This document shows positions 22,750 to 32,982 of a stretch of DNA of 64,000 bases, piece by piece. Below the pieces are notes generated by a model, which was not told the origin of the DNA, searched no databases, and saw only the letters and a program-made list of their open reading frames with translations. Source of the DNA: Acanthornis magna (taxonomy: Eukaryota > Chordata > Aves > Passeriformes > Acanthizidae); contig JAWUZG010000138.1 in NCBI GenBank assembly GCA_036785705.1, positions 947,501-1,011,500 on the forward strand, read 5' to 3'. Numbering within the stretch: position 1 is the first letter of the stretch; each line of letters starts with the position of its first letter. The position numbers and the translations under genes were made by a program.

Positions 22750-23910
22750 CCTTCCGCCTCCAGGTCTTTAAGAGAACATGACAGTAATTGAGCAATAATG
22801 AAATGTTTCAGGAGGAGTGTCGGAAAGTTCAGAGTGGTATGGGAGAGTTATAAATCTGGGCTGACTTTGGCTTGAGGAAGAAATCCCATTATAAACTTAC
22901 AGCTGCTGACTCTGTGCTTCTCTCAGCTTGCCCAAGATGCAAAGCTCACCTCAACACCTGACTGAGGTGCTCCTGTCTCAGGCACAGCTCTGCCTCCCAG
23001 GATCAGCAGCACGGGTCAAGCACAGGCTCTGCTCCACGTGATAGGCTCTGGCTAGACCTCTGTGTGTTGATCTCACTGGGACAAACCTTCTTCCCTTTGA
23101 GCTTGAGTTTCGGCTGCTCATTCTTGCAACAAGAACCTTGGCCAAAACTTTAGGGGTGTGATTTGTTCATCACTGTTTTGAAGTAATTTGTCTCAACAAA
23201 ATATTGAAGACTTGGATTGTATTTTCTTCAAACTGGCTTTGGGGTACCTAAACGGAGACTTTTGTCCATCTTCAGGGTCCTTTGTTCATTATTCACGTTG
23301 TTTCCAATTTGTGACTCTCAGAAAAGATTGCCCTTTCCCTTTCCTCCTTTGAATGATTCTTGGGATTAGAAATAAATCTGAAGTTTCAATCTCCAAGCTG
23401 GAAATCTTTTAGCACTGGAAAGTGTTTCTGACATGTTAAGTTATACTCTTAGATTTCAATAAGTCGCCTCCAGATTTCAAGCTAAAATCAGATGACTTGT
23501 CAGAGGAAATTCTACAGGCTGTTGCTAAGATCAGTGCTGGAAAAATGGGCATTTTCAAGTGGTGATTGGCCTCTGTCTTACCTTCCTCTCCCAGGGTTGG
23601 ATGAAGGTGTTTGTTTCCGTGGTCAGCAAAGGTGTCTGAGTGGTGGGTTTGTGATGGACACCCCACTCTGAGACCATGAGGACAGACTTCACCTGAACAG
23701 ATACAGTGATTTGCAGCACAGACATCTATGTCTGAGATGATTTCAAGGTCACCACGACCCATGCAGAGAAACAAGTGCTTGGAAAGTAGGATTTATGTAG
23801 TCTGCCTAGTTCAGTTGGAGAGGAGAATGCAAATATTGAATACTGTTACTGAAATTTTTTTTTCTGATGTCATATAGGAACATCATCAGCCAAGGTTTGT
23901 GTCTTGATTA

Positions 23911-23971
23911 ATTTTTTACATCTATTTTTTACATCATCTACATCTATTTTACATTTTTTACATCTATTTAC
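23911..23971. repeat. Imperfect T-rich tandem repeat (ACATCTATTTT-like)
   Basis: The motif ACATCTATTT recurs three times with intervening ACAT(C/T) and T-runs. It reads as a short decayed minisatellite. Confidence 0.65.
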
Positions 23972-24596
23972 GTCATTTCTTGATCCACGTGATGGACAGA
24001 TTGTAGTGGACGTTGACCAGAGTATTTTTTTTAGTATGTACAATGACTGATAAAAAGCTACATACTTGACAGTTTTGCAATCCATCAAATCCATGGTTTT
24101 TTCAAGGAATGAAACCAGGTCTTCCTGACACTAGAAGGAAAATAACATGGTGCATCTCTTCCTAACCTGTACTTGGGCATCCTGCATTCTGGCAAAATAA
24201 CTCAGAAGCATGTAAGGAGTCTTAAAAATATTGGTCTGACTGAAATATCTTTTCTTCCTCTGGCACTGTGAATCCTGTGAACTCTTGTTTCTCCAGTTGG
24301 TTACAAAATACAGCTAAGTGTCTTTTGGAGTGAGTTGTGGAGTGACCACACATTTAATTAATAGTGGTTACATATGTCTAAATAAATTCCTGCAAAAAAT
24401 GGCATTTTTAAGGAGATTTTGTGATAAAATTTCTCAGGAGGCAGAGTTAGGGTTTCCCAGTTTCACATTTAATTAACTTAGTCTGACTTTTATAAGGCTT
24501 TGCCTTATGCGTTTTGGTCTTCAGTAAACAAATAGCAGAAAATTAAAGCAGAGCAACTGCCAATGAACAGTAAATTTAATTGAAAAATAATGAGTT

Positions 24597-24616
24597 GCCA
24601 TAGGGTGCCATAGGGT
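24597..24616. repeat. Exact 10-bp tandem duplication
   Basis: GCCATAGGGT occurs twice in direct succession. Probably replication slippage. Confidence 0.8.
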
Positions 24617-24676
24617 TCTGCAAAGATAACGTTATTTATCTTGGGAAAGCTCCACTTGCATTTGTCAGGACATGAG

Positions 24677-24705
24677 ATATACATATATATATATCTATAT
24701 GTATA
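24677..24705. repeat. TA-rich microsatellite, near-palindromic
   Basis: Alternating A/T with a single C and a single G placed so that the whole run is almost self-complementary. Short and unlikely to be functional. Confidence 0.75.
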
Positions 24706-25744
24706 AGTGGAACAAAAGAAAAAAATGCAACATTAGATAGGAAAGCGCTAAGGCCATATTCCTCATCCTGAATTTGAGGCTGGAATTTGGTGGAGTGAAA
24801 AACTGATTTCCTGCGCTCTGTGGCAGCTCAGTGCAATTTCCATCCAAGGCATCACTAAGTGAAATGTGGTGTCAGGAAGAGAAGTGACTGGAATTTGTAA
24901 GGTCCAGATGAGCAGGAAGGAAGATGAACATCAATATCACAGGAGGGAAGAAACATGTGAAATTATCTCAGTTCTAATGGTGAAACAAAAACCTGGATCT
25001 GAATGCTCCCTCTGCTTTTCACCTCTGTTTCAAGGGAAATTGAGTGCCTGGAAAACAGCAGAGTGAACACTTCGATAAAGGTGCTGAATTAAGCCAGCAG
25101 TAAAATGTCTTAATCTTGGGTTTAGAAGACACATTTGTATCCCTAGGTTTGTTCCTCTTTGTGAAACACTTGAAATTCGGAGTGATTGAGGAACTGGGCT
25201 GTGAGCAGCAGAAACAGTTTGAACTCGCTCACTGACAGTGCTCATCCCACTGACAGAGTGAGCGGAGCTACTCCGGGTTTTCAGAGGAGATTAGTTAGAT
25301 CAGTTAGCAGATATCAAACCCAAGGGTTCTGCCCGTGGGTGAAAAGGGCATCGTGGGCATCCCACTTAGCTGTGCCCTGTGGATGAGCCCTTTTCTCCCT
25401 GCACATCTTTCTTTGTCTGCACACGTGTGAAATGCGATGTGTAGCAGCTCTTTTTTCACAACATCTAGTTTCCATCATTTCCCAGCACTTCCCACTATGT
25501 GGCAAACCCACCTTATTTACAGCCTTCCCATTTGGAGGGCTCAACAGACCCCAAATTTGGCTGACATTTTCAGGTTCCTGCTTTTCATTTCAACCCATTC
25601 TTACTTTATTTTTAGCTGTTATAAAATGACACATGTTTCCATCTTTTAGGTAATGAGATGCTTTCCACTTAATTCAATCACTAGTTAATTTGATCCTCTA
25701 TTTAATTTGTTCCAAACGTCTGGAAGCAAAGTTCTGTATCTTAA

Positions 25745-25768
25745 GTATATGTATATATTACATATATA
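25745..25768. repeat. Short TA-rich microsatellite
   Basis: Alternating TA with one G and one C interruption. Confidence 0.65.
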
Positions 25769-26576
25769 GCTTCCACCCTTCCCTCTGATCATTCTCCTTC
25801 CTCTAAACAAGCCTTATAATTCCATCTTAGGCTACTGAAACTTGCCATTTAATTAATAAGAAAAGCCCAAATCAAAGCAAGCCAGAAGGAAAATAAAAGG
25901 TTTAAGGAATGAATCCTGGTCATAAAAGATGACTGTGACTTAAATTTGCATCATGGACTACCTGCTGTTGGCTAATAACTCTGCTATAGGCTATCAATTA
26001 ATGGAAGCAAAATCTTTTAGGAAAATGTTAAGAATAAATTTGAACAGCCACTTGGTGGAACATAAACCCAAAAATACGGTGCAGCAAAGTTTTATCTGTC
26101 GCCCCAAGCCTTTGGAACGTGGAAATCAGATGGTGAGGTAATAACACTGCTGCAGTCTGTGCTAAATCTGTGTTGTCTTCAGCGCTGTCAGGAGCACCCA
26201 CCAGCACTCCATAAAGCTTTCACTTCCATCCCCAACAGACCCCTGAAAAACCCTCACCCACCTGCTGTAACCAAACACTCAGCCCTCAGCCTCCGTGCTG
26301 ACCTTTCTGGCTTTGGAATCAACAGATCAGCCCTTCTGAGTGCCATATCCAGCTGGTATTCAGGAGTGGATCTGCTTTGAGCTGGCAGAGCTGTGTTCAT
26401 GCAGGGAGATACACTCAGCCCAGCTCTTGGCCAAAAGATGAGCAGCTTCACACAGTGCTGCCTAGCGTGTTGCTCCTTTGATCACCTAATGGGGTGTGCA
26501 CAGGCCAGGGAGAGCAGACACAGTGTGAACCTGGTGCTTTCCAGCCCTTGGGCCAGGGTTCGTGCCATGGGGTGCA

Positions 26577-26874
26577 TTTTCACACATCCCGGCCGGGGCA
26601 CCATCTCAGAGCAGGGCTGCACGAATCCTTTCAATGGATCCCCACATTAGCCTGCCAGGAAGTTGCCAAAAATCTCACTGTGGAGCTCCTTTCTTTTCAT
26701 GGTGCCTTGCTGGGAACACTGTGTTTTTTCACACATCCCAGTTGGAGCACCATCTCAGAGCAGGGCTGCAGGAGTCCTTTCAATAGACCCCCACGTTAGT
26801 CTGCCAGGAAATCGCCAAAAATCTCACTGTGGAACCCCTTTATTTTCATAGTGCCTTGCTGGGAGCACTGTGTG
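26577..26874. repeat. 149-bp direct tandem duplication, two copies
   Basis: The block from 'ttttcacacatccc' to 'tgggaacactgtgtt' (26577-26725) is repeated immediately at 26726-26874 with the same length. Roughly nine bases in ten match by eye. Recognisable shared anchors are 'caccatctcagagcagggct' (26600 and 26749), 'gccaaaaatctcactgtgga' and 'gtgccttgctggga'. The divergence implies an old duplication. I do not recognise the unit as a transposon. It lies just upstream of the solo LTR. Confidence 0.85.
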
Positions 26875-27418
26875 TGTGCCTGGATGTGAGCTTGGCTGTG
26901 TCTGAGCGGTCACAAGTCAGGATGCTCCTGCAGTGTGCTGGGCTGGAGGAGGCAATGCCCCTGCGAGACACATTCCACCTCGGGGCAGGGAATGCAGCGT
27001 TTGGCTGTTTTCCTTTGGGAGGTGAGGGAAAATGAAAGCCAAGCCAGCCAGAGTTCCACGGGCTCCAGGAGCTGTGCCCTTTCCCTTCTGTGCCCATCTC
27101 TCTGCTGTGAGACTGAGTGGGCTCTTCACTGGAGAGGCACAGAAGTTGTGTGAGGTCTGTCGTCGGGATTCAAAGTGTCGCCACAAAATCAGATAGCTGT
27201 AGTGATCTTTTAACTTTGCTTAGCGTTAAAACTTGGAATCAACAAACACGTGGTGTCTAGCAAGAGTCGAGACAGAACAGTGGAACGAGGCTGTGATGGC
27301 CCCATACCACTTTGTTAACAGCACCTTAGACTCTTATCTGTAACCCTTAGAAATGCAAAATGAGTAACTCTGGAAGCCAAGCCCCTTTGTAACTGTTTAA
27401 CTGTTTGATTTGTAACAA

Positions 27419-27425
27419 TATATAA
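27419..27425 (+). promoter_or_regulatory. TATA box of the solo LTR
   Basis: TATATAAG in the expected U3 position, about 260 bp from the LTR start and just ahead of the poly(A) signal. It would direct plus-strand transcription if the LTR is still active; nothing in the sequence shows that it is. Confidence 0.6.
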
Positions 27426-27439
27426 GAAGTGCCTTGTAC

Positions 27440-27445
27440 AATAAA
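27440..27445 (+). terminator. Poly(A) signal of the solo LTR
   Basis: AATAAA directly upstream of a U5-like segment. It could terminate transcripts arriving from the left on the plus strand. Confidence 0.6.
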
Positions 27446-27492
27446 CCTGGCTTTTGCTGGCACCCAGCGAAGTCGTGCCTCAATCACCGACG

Positions 27493-28435
27493 GTGATTCA
27501 GGCGGTTTTCAAGGCTGGAAAAAACCCATGGCTATGGCTGCAGCAGGGCTCCCTGTCCAGATACTGCTACTGCTGGCAAAAACGTTTTCCCACACACAGT
27601 TTTGGGTAGTTTTCCTCTGCCCTTGGTCTTGCCCAGCTGTGGTTTGGGTCCCCACAGTAGAGGAGAAGCTGCAGTGGGGCAGGAAGGGGTGGAATGATTC
27701 AGGAATGATTGCAATGCCAGGACAGGGGGAATTGGAGGTTGCAACTGAGAGAAAACCACCCGAAAAGCAAGGGGAGAAGCGGGGAAGTAACAAACCCATG
27801 ATCTGCTTAGCGAGCAGTGGGATGGGATTCAGTTTCCCCATGAGATGGAGACAGTGCTGCTGACTTTGGTTACTTTCCAGCCATGGTGTAGGAACAATTT
27901 GTCTTCATAAATTGTGAGGAATAATGCAACAGGACAGAGCTCTCGAGAGGGCATGAGGGCTTTTGTGGGAACCATGGGATGAATATTAACAAACAGATCA
28001 TGTTGTTATTACTTACTGTTAGTTTGTGACCTGGGCTTCACAGCTATTTGTGAACTGCGTGCCCCAAACTCTAAGCTGATACCTTCTGATTTCCACAGAC
28101 CAGTTTCTATTATGATGTCTCTGATTTATGTGATGGGGATCTGTTGCTGTGCCGATGTGTGGAGGTGAGCTGAGCCTCTCACCAGGCACCCACCTGGTGC
28201 AGCACACCGATAGCATGAGCATCAGCATTAGAAAACTTCTGATAGGGATAAGGAGCTTTTTTCCACCTTCACAGAAATAAAAACATTATTTATGCTGCTT
28301 TCATCTCTCTTGCTGCTTTCCTGAAGCAAAATGCCTCGGCCTTCCTTCTGTATCACTATTCCCATGGATGGGATGATAGCAGCAGGACAGCTCAGGATGT
28401 CCTTGAGAGTTCAATCTCAAGAGCACATACCACAA
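27493..28435. other. Non-coding unique sequence, no gene recognised
   Basis: No exon or repeat is recognised between the solo LTR and the CR1 copy. An open frame of about 144 codons (27429-27863) begins inside the LTR and is not supported. Confidence 0.55.
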
Positions 28436-28699
28436 TGATTAGGCAAGAGGGAATGGCTTCAAACTGAAAAAGAATAGATTTAGATTAGATGTTAGGAAGA
28501 AATTTTTCACTGTGAGGGTGGTGAGGCCCTGGCACAGGTTGCCCAGAGAAGCTGTGGATGCCCCATCCCTGGAAGGCCAGGCTGGATGAGGCTTGGAGCA
28601 ACATGAGATAGTGGAAGTTGTCCCTGCCCATGGCAGGGGATGAAACAAGGTGATCTTTGTTGTCCCTTCTAACCCAAACCATCCCATTAATCTATGATA
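28436..28699 (+). mobile_element. CR1 LINE 3'-end fragment, best copy in window
   Basis: This follows the CR1 3' region closely: 'caagagggaatggcttcaaa', 'agattagatgttaggaagaa', 'ttcactgtgagggtggtgag', 'caggttgcccagagaagctg', 'gatgccccatccctggaa', 'gtccctgcccatggcagggg', 'gtgatctttgttgtcccttc', 'aacccaaaccat' and a terminal 'atctatgat'. It is 5'-truncated at about 260 bp with the 3' end intact. Of the four CR1 fragments here it is the least diverged. It covers the tail of the reverse transcriptase reading frame and the 3' UTR; no complete domain remains. Confidence 0.9.
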
Positions 28700-31007
28700 A
28701 CTCCTGCCACTGCTCTCCTCAGTGCTCTTGGTCACGTCACTTCATCAATGAGGTGTGGGGCTGTCCTTTGTTTTGCTATGCACAGTCAAGCACAGGGAAG
28801 TTTTTCTCTGGGTATTGTAATGCAGCTGACAGGAGATTGGGCTTTCTTGGGTACTTTGCATGATGCACTTCGATATAACTAGTAACTGGAGAAGCATAAG
28901 AGGATCAATGTCAAAGATTAGCAACAGTGAAGGGAAATGTGCTAAGAAATGCATGTGGATTCCAGCACTTTCGAGCCTTTAGTTACCGCAGTGTCTGCTC
29001 ACAGTACCAACAGGCTCACTCTCATCTGGCCTGTCTCTACCTCAGCTTAGCTAAGTTGTGATTTTATTTTTTGCAAATATATGCTGTGCTCCCAAGTATC
29101 ACAAAGGAGCTGCCACTCTGCTGAGCTGCTCATGGAGCTGCCGTTGCAGGAAACTGAACACCCCAGTGTGGGCCAGGGACTCATTCTGGATTCACCATCA
29201 CCCCCTGGGGCTCTCCACCACACATTCAGTAGGTGCAGGAAGAGACCCATCACACTCTGAAGGAGTGATCCTCTCCTGTCGTCTCTGCTGCTCATTTCTC
29301 CTGCCTTCCAGACCTGCCTCATCTGTTTTTACCTGCATCTAAATCTTCCTCCTCGTCCCACCCAGCTGAAAAGCAAGCCTAATAGAAAAAGCAGTGCTAA
29401 TGATCATGACCCCACTACTACTTTATTTCCAATTGGCAGCTCATGCAAGCAGCCCTATTTTCTGTTCTAATAGGAAACTTTATGATGTACCAAATTGCCC
29501 TCTAATAGCCTGTGCTGAGTTGCCTCCTGAAAGGTAAATGAGTTTGGAATTTTATGATCAGTTACTATTAGTTTTTTGCCTATTCCATAAAAAGGAGAGG
29601 GGGGGATGCATTAAAGGGACCCTAAGGTTGCAAAATGAAGCTGCTGGGAGCCAGGTGTTGCCTTTGGAGGGCTGCAGGTGAGAGCAGTGCTGGTCACAGC
29701 TGCCTGATCTTGGCTGGGGTCTGTGTCCCCTTCTCGTGCTGGCTGTCACCTCCACAGTGAACAGCCCTGCTCCACCTGAGGACTCACCTGGATGCTGAAG
29801 GGTGGAAAGAATGGCTTGGCAGGGACCGAAGGAGGGGTTTGGGACATCAAAGCCCAGGCGTTACTCTGCACATTATGGAGTGCCATCTCCTGGCTTGATG
29901 GGAATTAACTCACACAGCTCTGTACCATTCCTAGGGAATCCAGGCAGGTGCTCCTGCTCCCTTTAGGCTGGAATCCGGGTCAGGAAATTATCCAGAGCCT
30001 GGCAGCATCAGGATATGGGACTGTTTAACCCAGAGCTGCTCTCCTGTCTTAGTAAGGGAGAACTCATTTCCCAGTAAGGGCTTCGTGTTAATTAGAGTGG
30101 CTGAGCCCTCACACAACCTGACCTGGGAGCCACAGGACTCTGGGAAGTCCCATTAACATTTTCCAATGTGTTTTGCAGTGGAGAAGCATGGGATGTGATC
30201 CAGGGAGGGATTAGGCAGGAAATTTTCCATGGGCATCAGGACATCCACTCTATTTTACCTGAAATTAAGCATCTAAACATTTTTCTGGCTTTTCCTGATG
30301 GTGTCTGCAAAGACCACACTTCAGTCATCTTGGTGTCTACTGGTGTTTGTGTGATTTGTGCTTTTTGTAGCTGGACCTGACTGGTGAACTGGAGACTTGG
30401 AAGAACTGGAGCAGGAAAGATGAAATCCTACTTGGTAACTGCTTGTCCTGCCCCCAGTACAGTAAGAGTTGATGTTCCTCACTGTGGAGCTGCTCTCCTG
30501 TGCTGCTCCAAACCAGGTGCTTTCATCCACTGCCTGTAGCCACGACATTTCCATCAGCTGATGCTGACTCTGACGAACCTGTCAGAAAAACAGGGAGCCA
30601 TTTATGTAAAAAAAATTAAACTCAGTCCAGTTTTTAAATTTTTCATTATGCATAATTTTTTGTAACTAAAAAAAGTTATTTTTGTTAATATTTTAATAAC
30701 AAAATTTTGTAACGAAACCAACTGAAGTTGTTTGAAAAATCTTCAGGATTTCTCACTAATCAGTTTAACAGAAAAAAGAGATCTGAAATAGTAAAAAAAA
30801 AAGTGATTTTATAAGAAAATGATCCTCCACTTTCCACTGAAGTGCTTGGTAAAACCCTGTGATCTAAAACACTGTACAAAATTTTGCAATAAAATTTTCT
30901 CTTTGGCTGAACAAATGACATTTAAAGATGTCTATCTTTAATATCAGAAGCTGTGCCTAGATGGTGACCATCATTGCTGATTATTGTAACTATGTGTATA
31001 AGAACGT
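28700..31007. other. Non-coding unique sequence, no gene recognised
   Basis: No exon, RNA gene or transposon is recognised. The part from about 30595 to 30910 is strongly AT-rich, with several A-runs and T-runs, and probably only low-complexity sequence. Confidence 0.55.
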
Positions 31008-31105
31008 GATTTTGATGATGGTGACAATGATGACGATGATGACGATAATGATGATGATTACGATGATGATGACAACGATGATGATGATGATGATGACGAC
31101 GATCA
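31008..31105. repeat. Imperfect (GAT)n trinucleotide repeat
   Basis: About 100 bases of GAT/GAC/GATAAT units. Most units read GAT; C and A substitutions break it into short pure runs. The open frames across it (poly-Met/Thr on plus, poly-His/Ile/Val on minus) are artefacts. Confidence 0.9.
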
Positions 31106-32841
31106 TTGTTTTGCCTGGAACACAGCTCCAGAGCTGGGCAACCCAACTGGTACCTTCTGCTCCACCCACTGCCCATCTTGCTGGTGCACCATGAGAGCAG
31201 CAAGCCCCAAGACAGCTCTCCAATTGTTTGAACAAAGGGAGTTTCAATGGAACTGTATTTGTATTTACAGTAACTACTGTTGCTTGCCTGTTTCCCTAGT
31301 CTGTTGCTGCTAACAGCAGATTCCTGGAGCACTTTGTGGCACAGGTACAAGACAGCTGGGTACCTGTTTTTCACTGGACTCTGGTTTTGGTGGCCCTGGA
31401 TGCTGGGGCAGTCCCTAGGCTTAGTTATACTGGGGTGGCACTGGCTGATGCATGAGTGCAGAATGGGTTGAAAATTGGAGCCTGTGGTTTATTCAGAAGG
31501 TGACTGAGAACAGCCAGCACTGGTCCCCAAGGGTCCCCAGCTCTGCTTGAGAAGATTTTGGGGGGGCAAATTGGAAGGTGACAAGTTCCTTTTGCCCATG
31601 CATCTGTCTGACTCCCAAAAGAGCTCATGGAAAGCAGTTCTCCCCGGAGAAATGGATGATGCATTTCAGCATGTCTGGTTTGAAAATCCCTGCCTGGCTG
31701 GAGCCACGAGCCCACATCTGCCTGACTCACCTCAGTGGCTTTGGGAGATGTGGGAATCCTCCTTTGCCTTCTCCAGAGAGAGCCTTCCACAAATCTGAGT
31801 GGTGCCCTCCTCCTCCAGGGAGACCAGAGGAATCCCAGAGCAGAAAGAAATAAGCAGATCCTCAGGCTTTTCAAATTTAGTGCTGAGAGTGATGGGAAAA
31901 GGGCAATGATTCTTTTGGATTCACTTTCACTTACTGAAAGTCCAACTCTCAGAGACAAGATTACTCTTTCCCTGTGGAGAAGGCGGAAATGAACATCAGG
32001 TGCTCTACATGATTTGGGTAATTACCCACCCTAGCCTGGCTGTGTAAGACCACTGAACATCCTTTTGCAGTGATAGCTGTGCAGTTCCTAAGACTGATAT
32101 CCTGGCAGGGAGCTGAACTGGCCAAAAGTAGAGCAGGGACCAGAGCCCTGTGTGACCAGCGATGACTTTGCCCACTCTTAACTCATCTCTTTCCTTAGTC
32201 CTTTACACCTACCAACACTCTGCTTTCGTTTCTCTTAAAGCTCTCTGCTTATTATATGTGGGTGAAATCTGGTCATGCTGTACTCTTTATTAATCCAAAA
32301 ACTGAGGTCAGGCAGGTTGGATTTCTTTCCCAAGTGCTTTTATAATATTTGTGTTAGCTGGGCAGCTATCAGATGTAGTGTCAATGGAGCTTGCTGCTGT
32401 TGAAATTTTTATGGTTTCATGCATTTTACAGCATCACCTGTCAGACTCCAGCAATCATGATGTCACCTGTAGTGGAATATATAAACTTGAACAGAAAGAG
32501 ACTGGAGCTATGGGAGTTCTTCAGTAATCTGGGCTCCTTTCTCCCCTCCTCCTCCTCCTCCTCTGGTGGGGAGGCTGGGAGGTCTTAAGGCATGGCAAAA
32601 GAATAGGAGCAGACCTCTCCTGCCCTGGGCTTTGCCCCAGCCATGCAGCATGATCTGGGCAGAAGCACTGCCTTCAGTCTCTGGTTTCTATGCTGCCTCT
32701 TAGTTTGGCTGGCTGTGTGTCTGGGGATATGGGCTCTGTATTCACCCTGAGACATGGGAAAGGCTCGGTCACCCTGGGGAGACTCCAGGGGCTGTGCTGA
32801 AGGCTGGTACCCCATGTGAGAGATGGAGAAGCAGGGCTGGC
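31106..32841. other. Non-coding unique sequence, no gene recognised
   Basis: No exon or transposon is recognised. A minus-strand open frame of about 177 codons at 31425-31958 has no domain I know and is overlapped by plus-strand open frames of similar quality. A short (CTC)n run lies at 32543-32563. Confidence 0.5.
32543..32563. repeat. Short (CTC)n microsatellite
   Basis: About seven CTC/CCT units in succession, about 280 bp before the (GGAA)n array. Confidence 0.8.
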
Positions 32842-32982
32842 AGGGAAGGAAGGAAGGAAGGAAGGAAGGAAGGAAGGAAGGAAGGAAGGAAGGAAGGAAG
32901 GAAGGAAGGAAGGAAGGAAGGAAGGAAGGAAGGAAGGAAGGAAGGAAGGAAGGAAGGAAGGAGGGAGGGAAGGAGGGAAGGA
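32842..32982. repeat. (GGAA)n microsatellite, pure purine tract
   Basis: An uninterrupted GGAA array runs from 32844 to 32962, about 30 copies, followed by GGGA/AAGG variants to 32982. All 141 bases are purines. GGAA is the core of ETS-family binding sites, and a purine-only mirror repeat of this length can form triplex DNA; both are known properties of the motif, not shown here. The poly-(KEGR) and poly-(LPSF) open frames across it are artefacts. Copy number is likely to vary between individuals. Confidence 0.97.

Larger units (their letters stand above)
22484..26576. other. Non-coding unique sequence, no gene recognised
   Basis: No exon, RNA gene or transposon is recognised. It includes a near-perfect palindrome (22730-22749), a T-rich repeat with ACATCTATTTT units (23911-23971), a 10-bp duplication (24597-24616) and two short TA-rich runs (24677-24705 and 25745-25768). 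Confidence 0.55.
27158..27492 (+). mobile_element. Solo LTR of an avian endogenous retrovirus
   Basis: The left end is TGTCG. A TATATAA box lies at 27419-27425 and an AATAAA signal at 27440-27445, followed by a GC-rich U5-like stretch ending CACCGACG, which mirrors the TGTCG start apart from the final base (CG where CA is expected). Length is about 335 bp, typical of short avian ERVK-like or alpharetrovirus-like LTRs; the family assignment is from recall. No polypurine tract precedes it and no primer-binding site or gag follows it, so it is a solo LTR. Target-site duplications are not clear. The TATA box and poly(A) signal are only 15-27 bp apart, so the predicted R region is short. Confidence 0.75.

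Noticed and set aside
30922..31374. Histidine-rich open frame on the minus strand
   Set aside because: Translation of the (GAT)n repeat, not a metal-binding protein.
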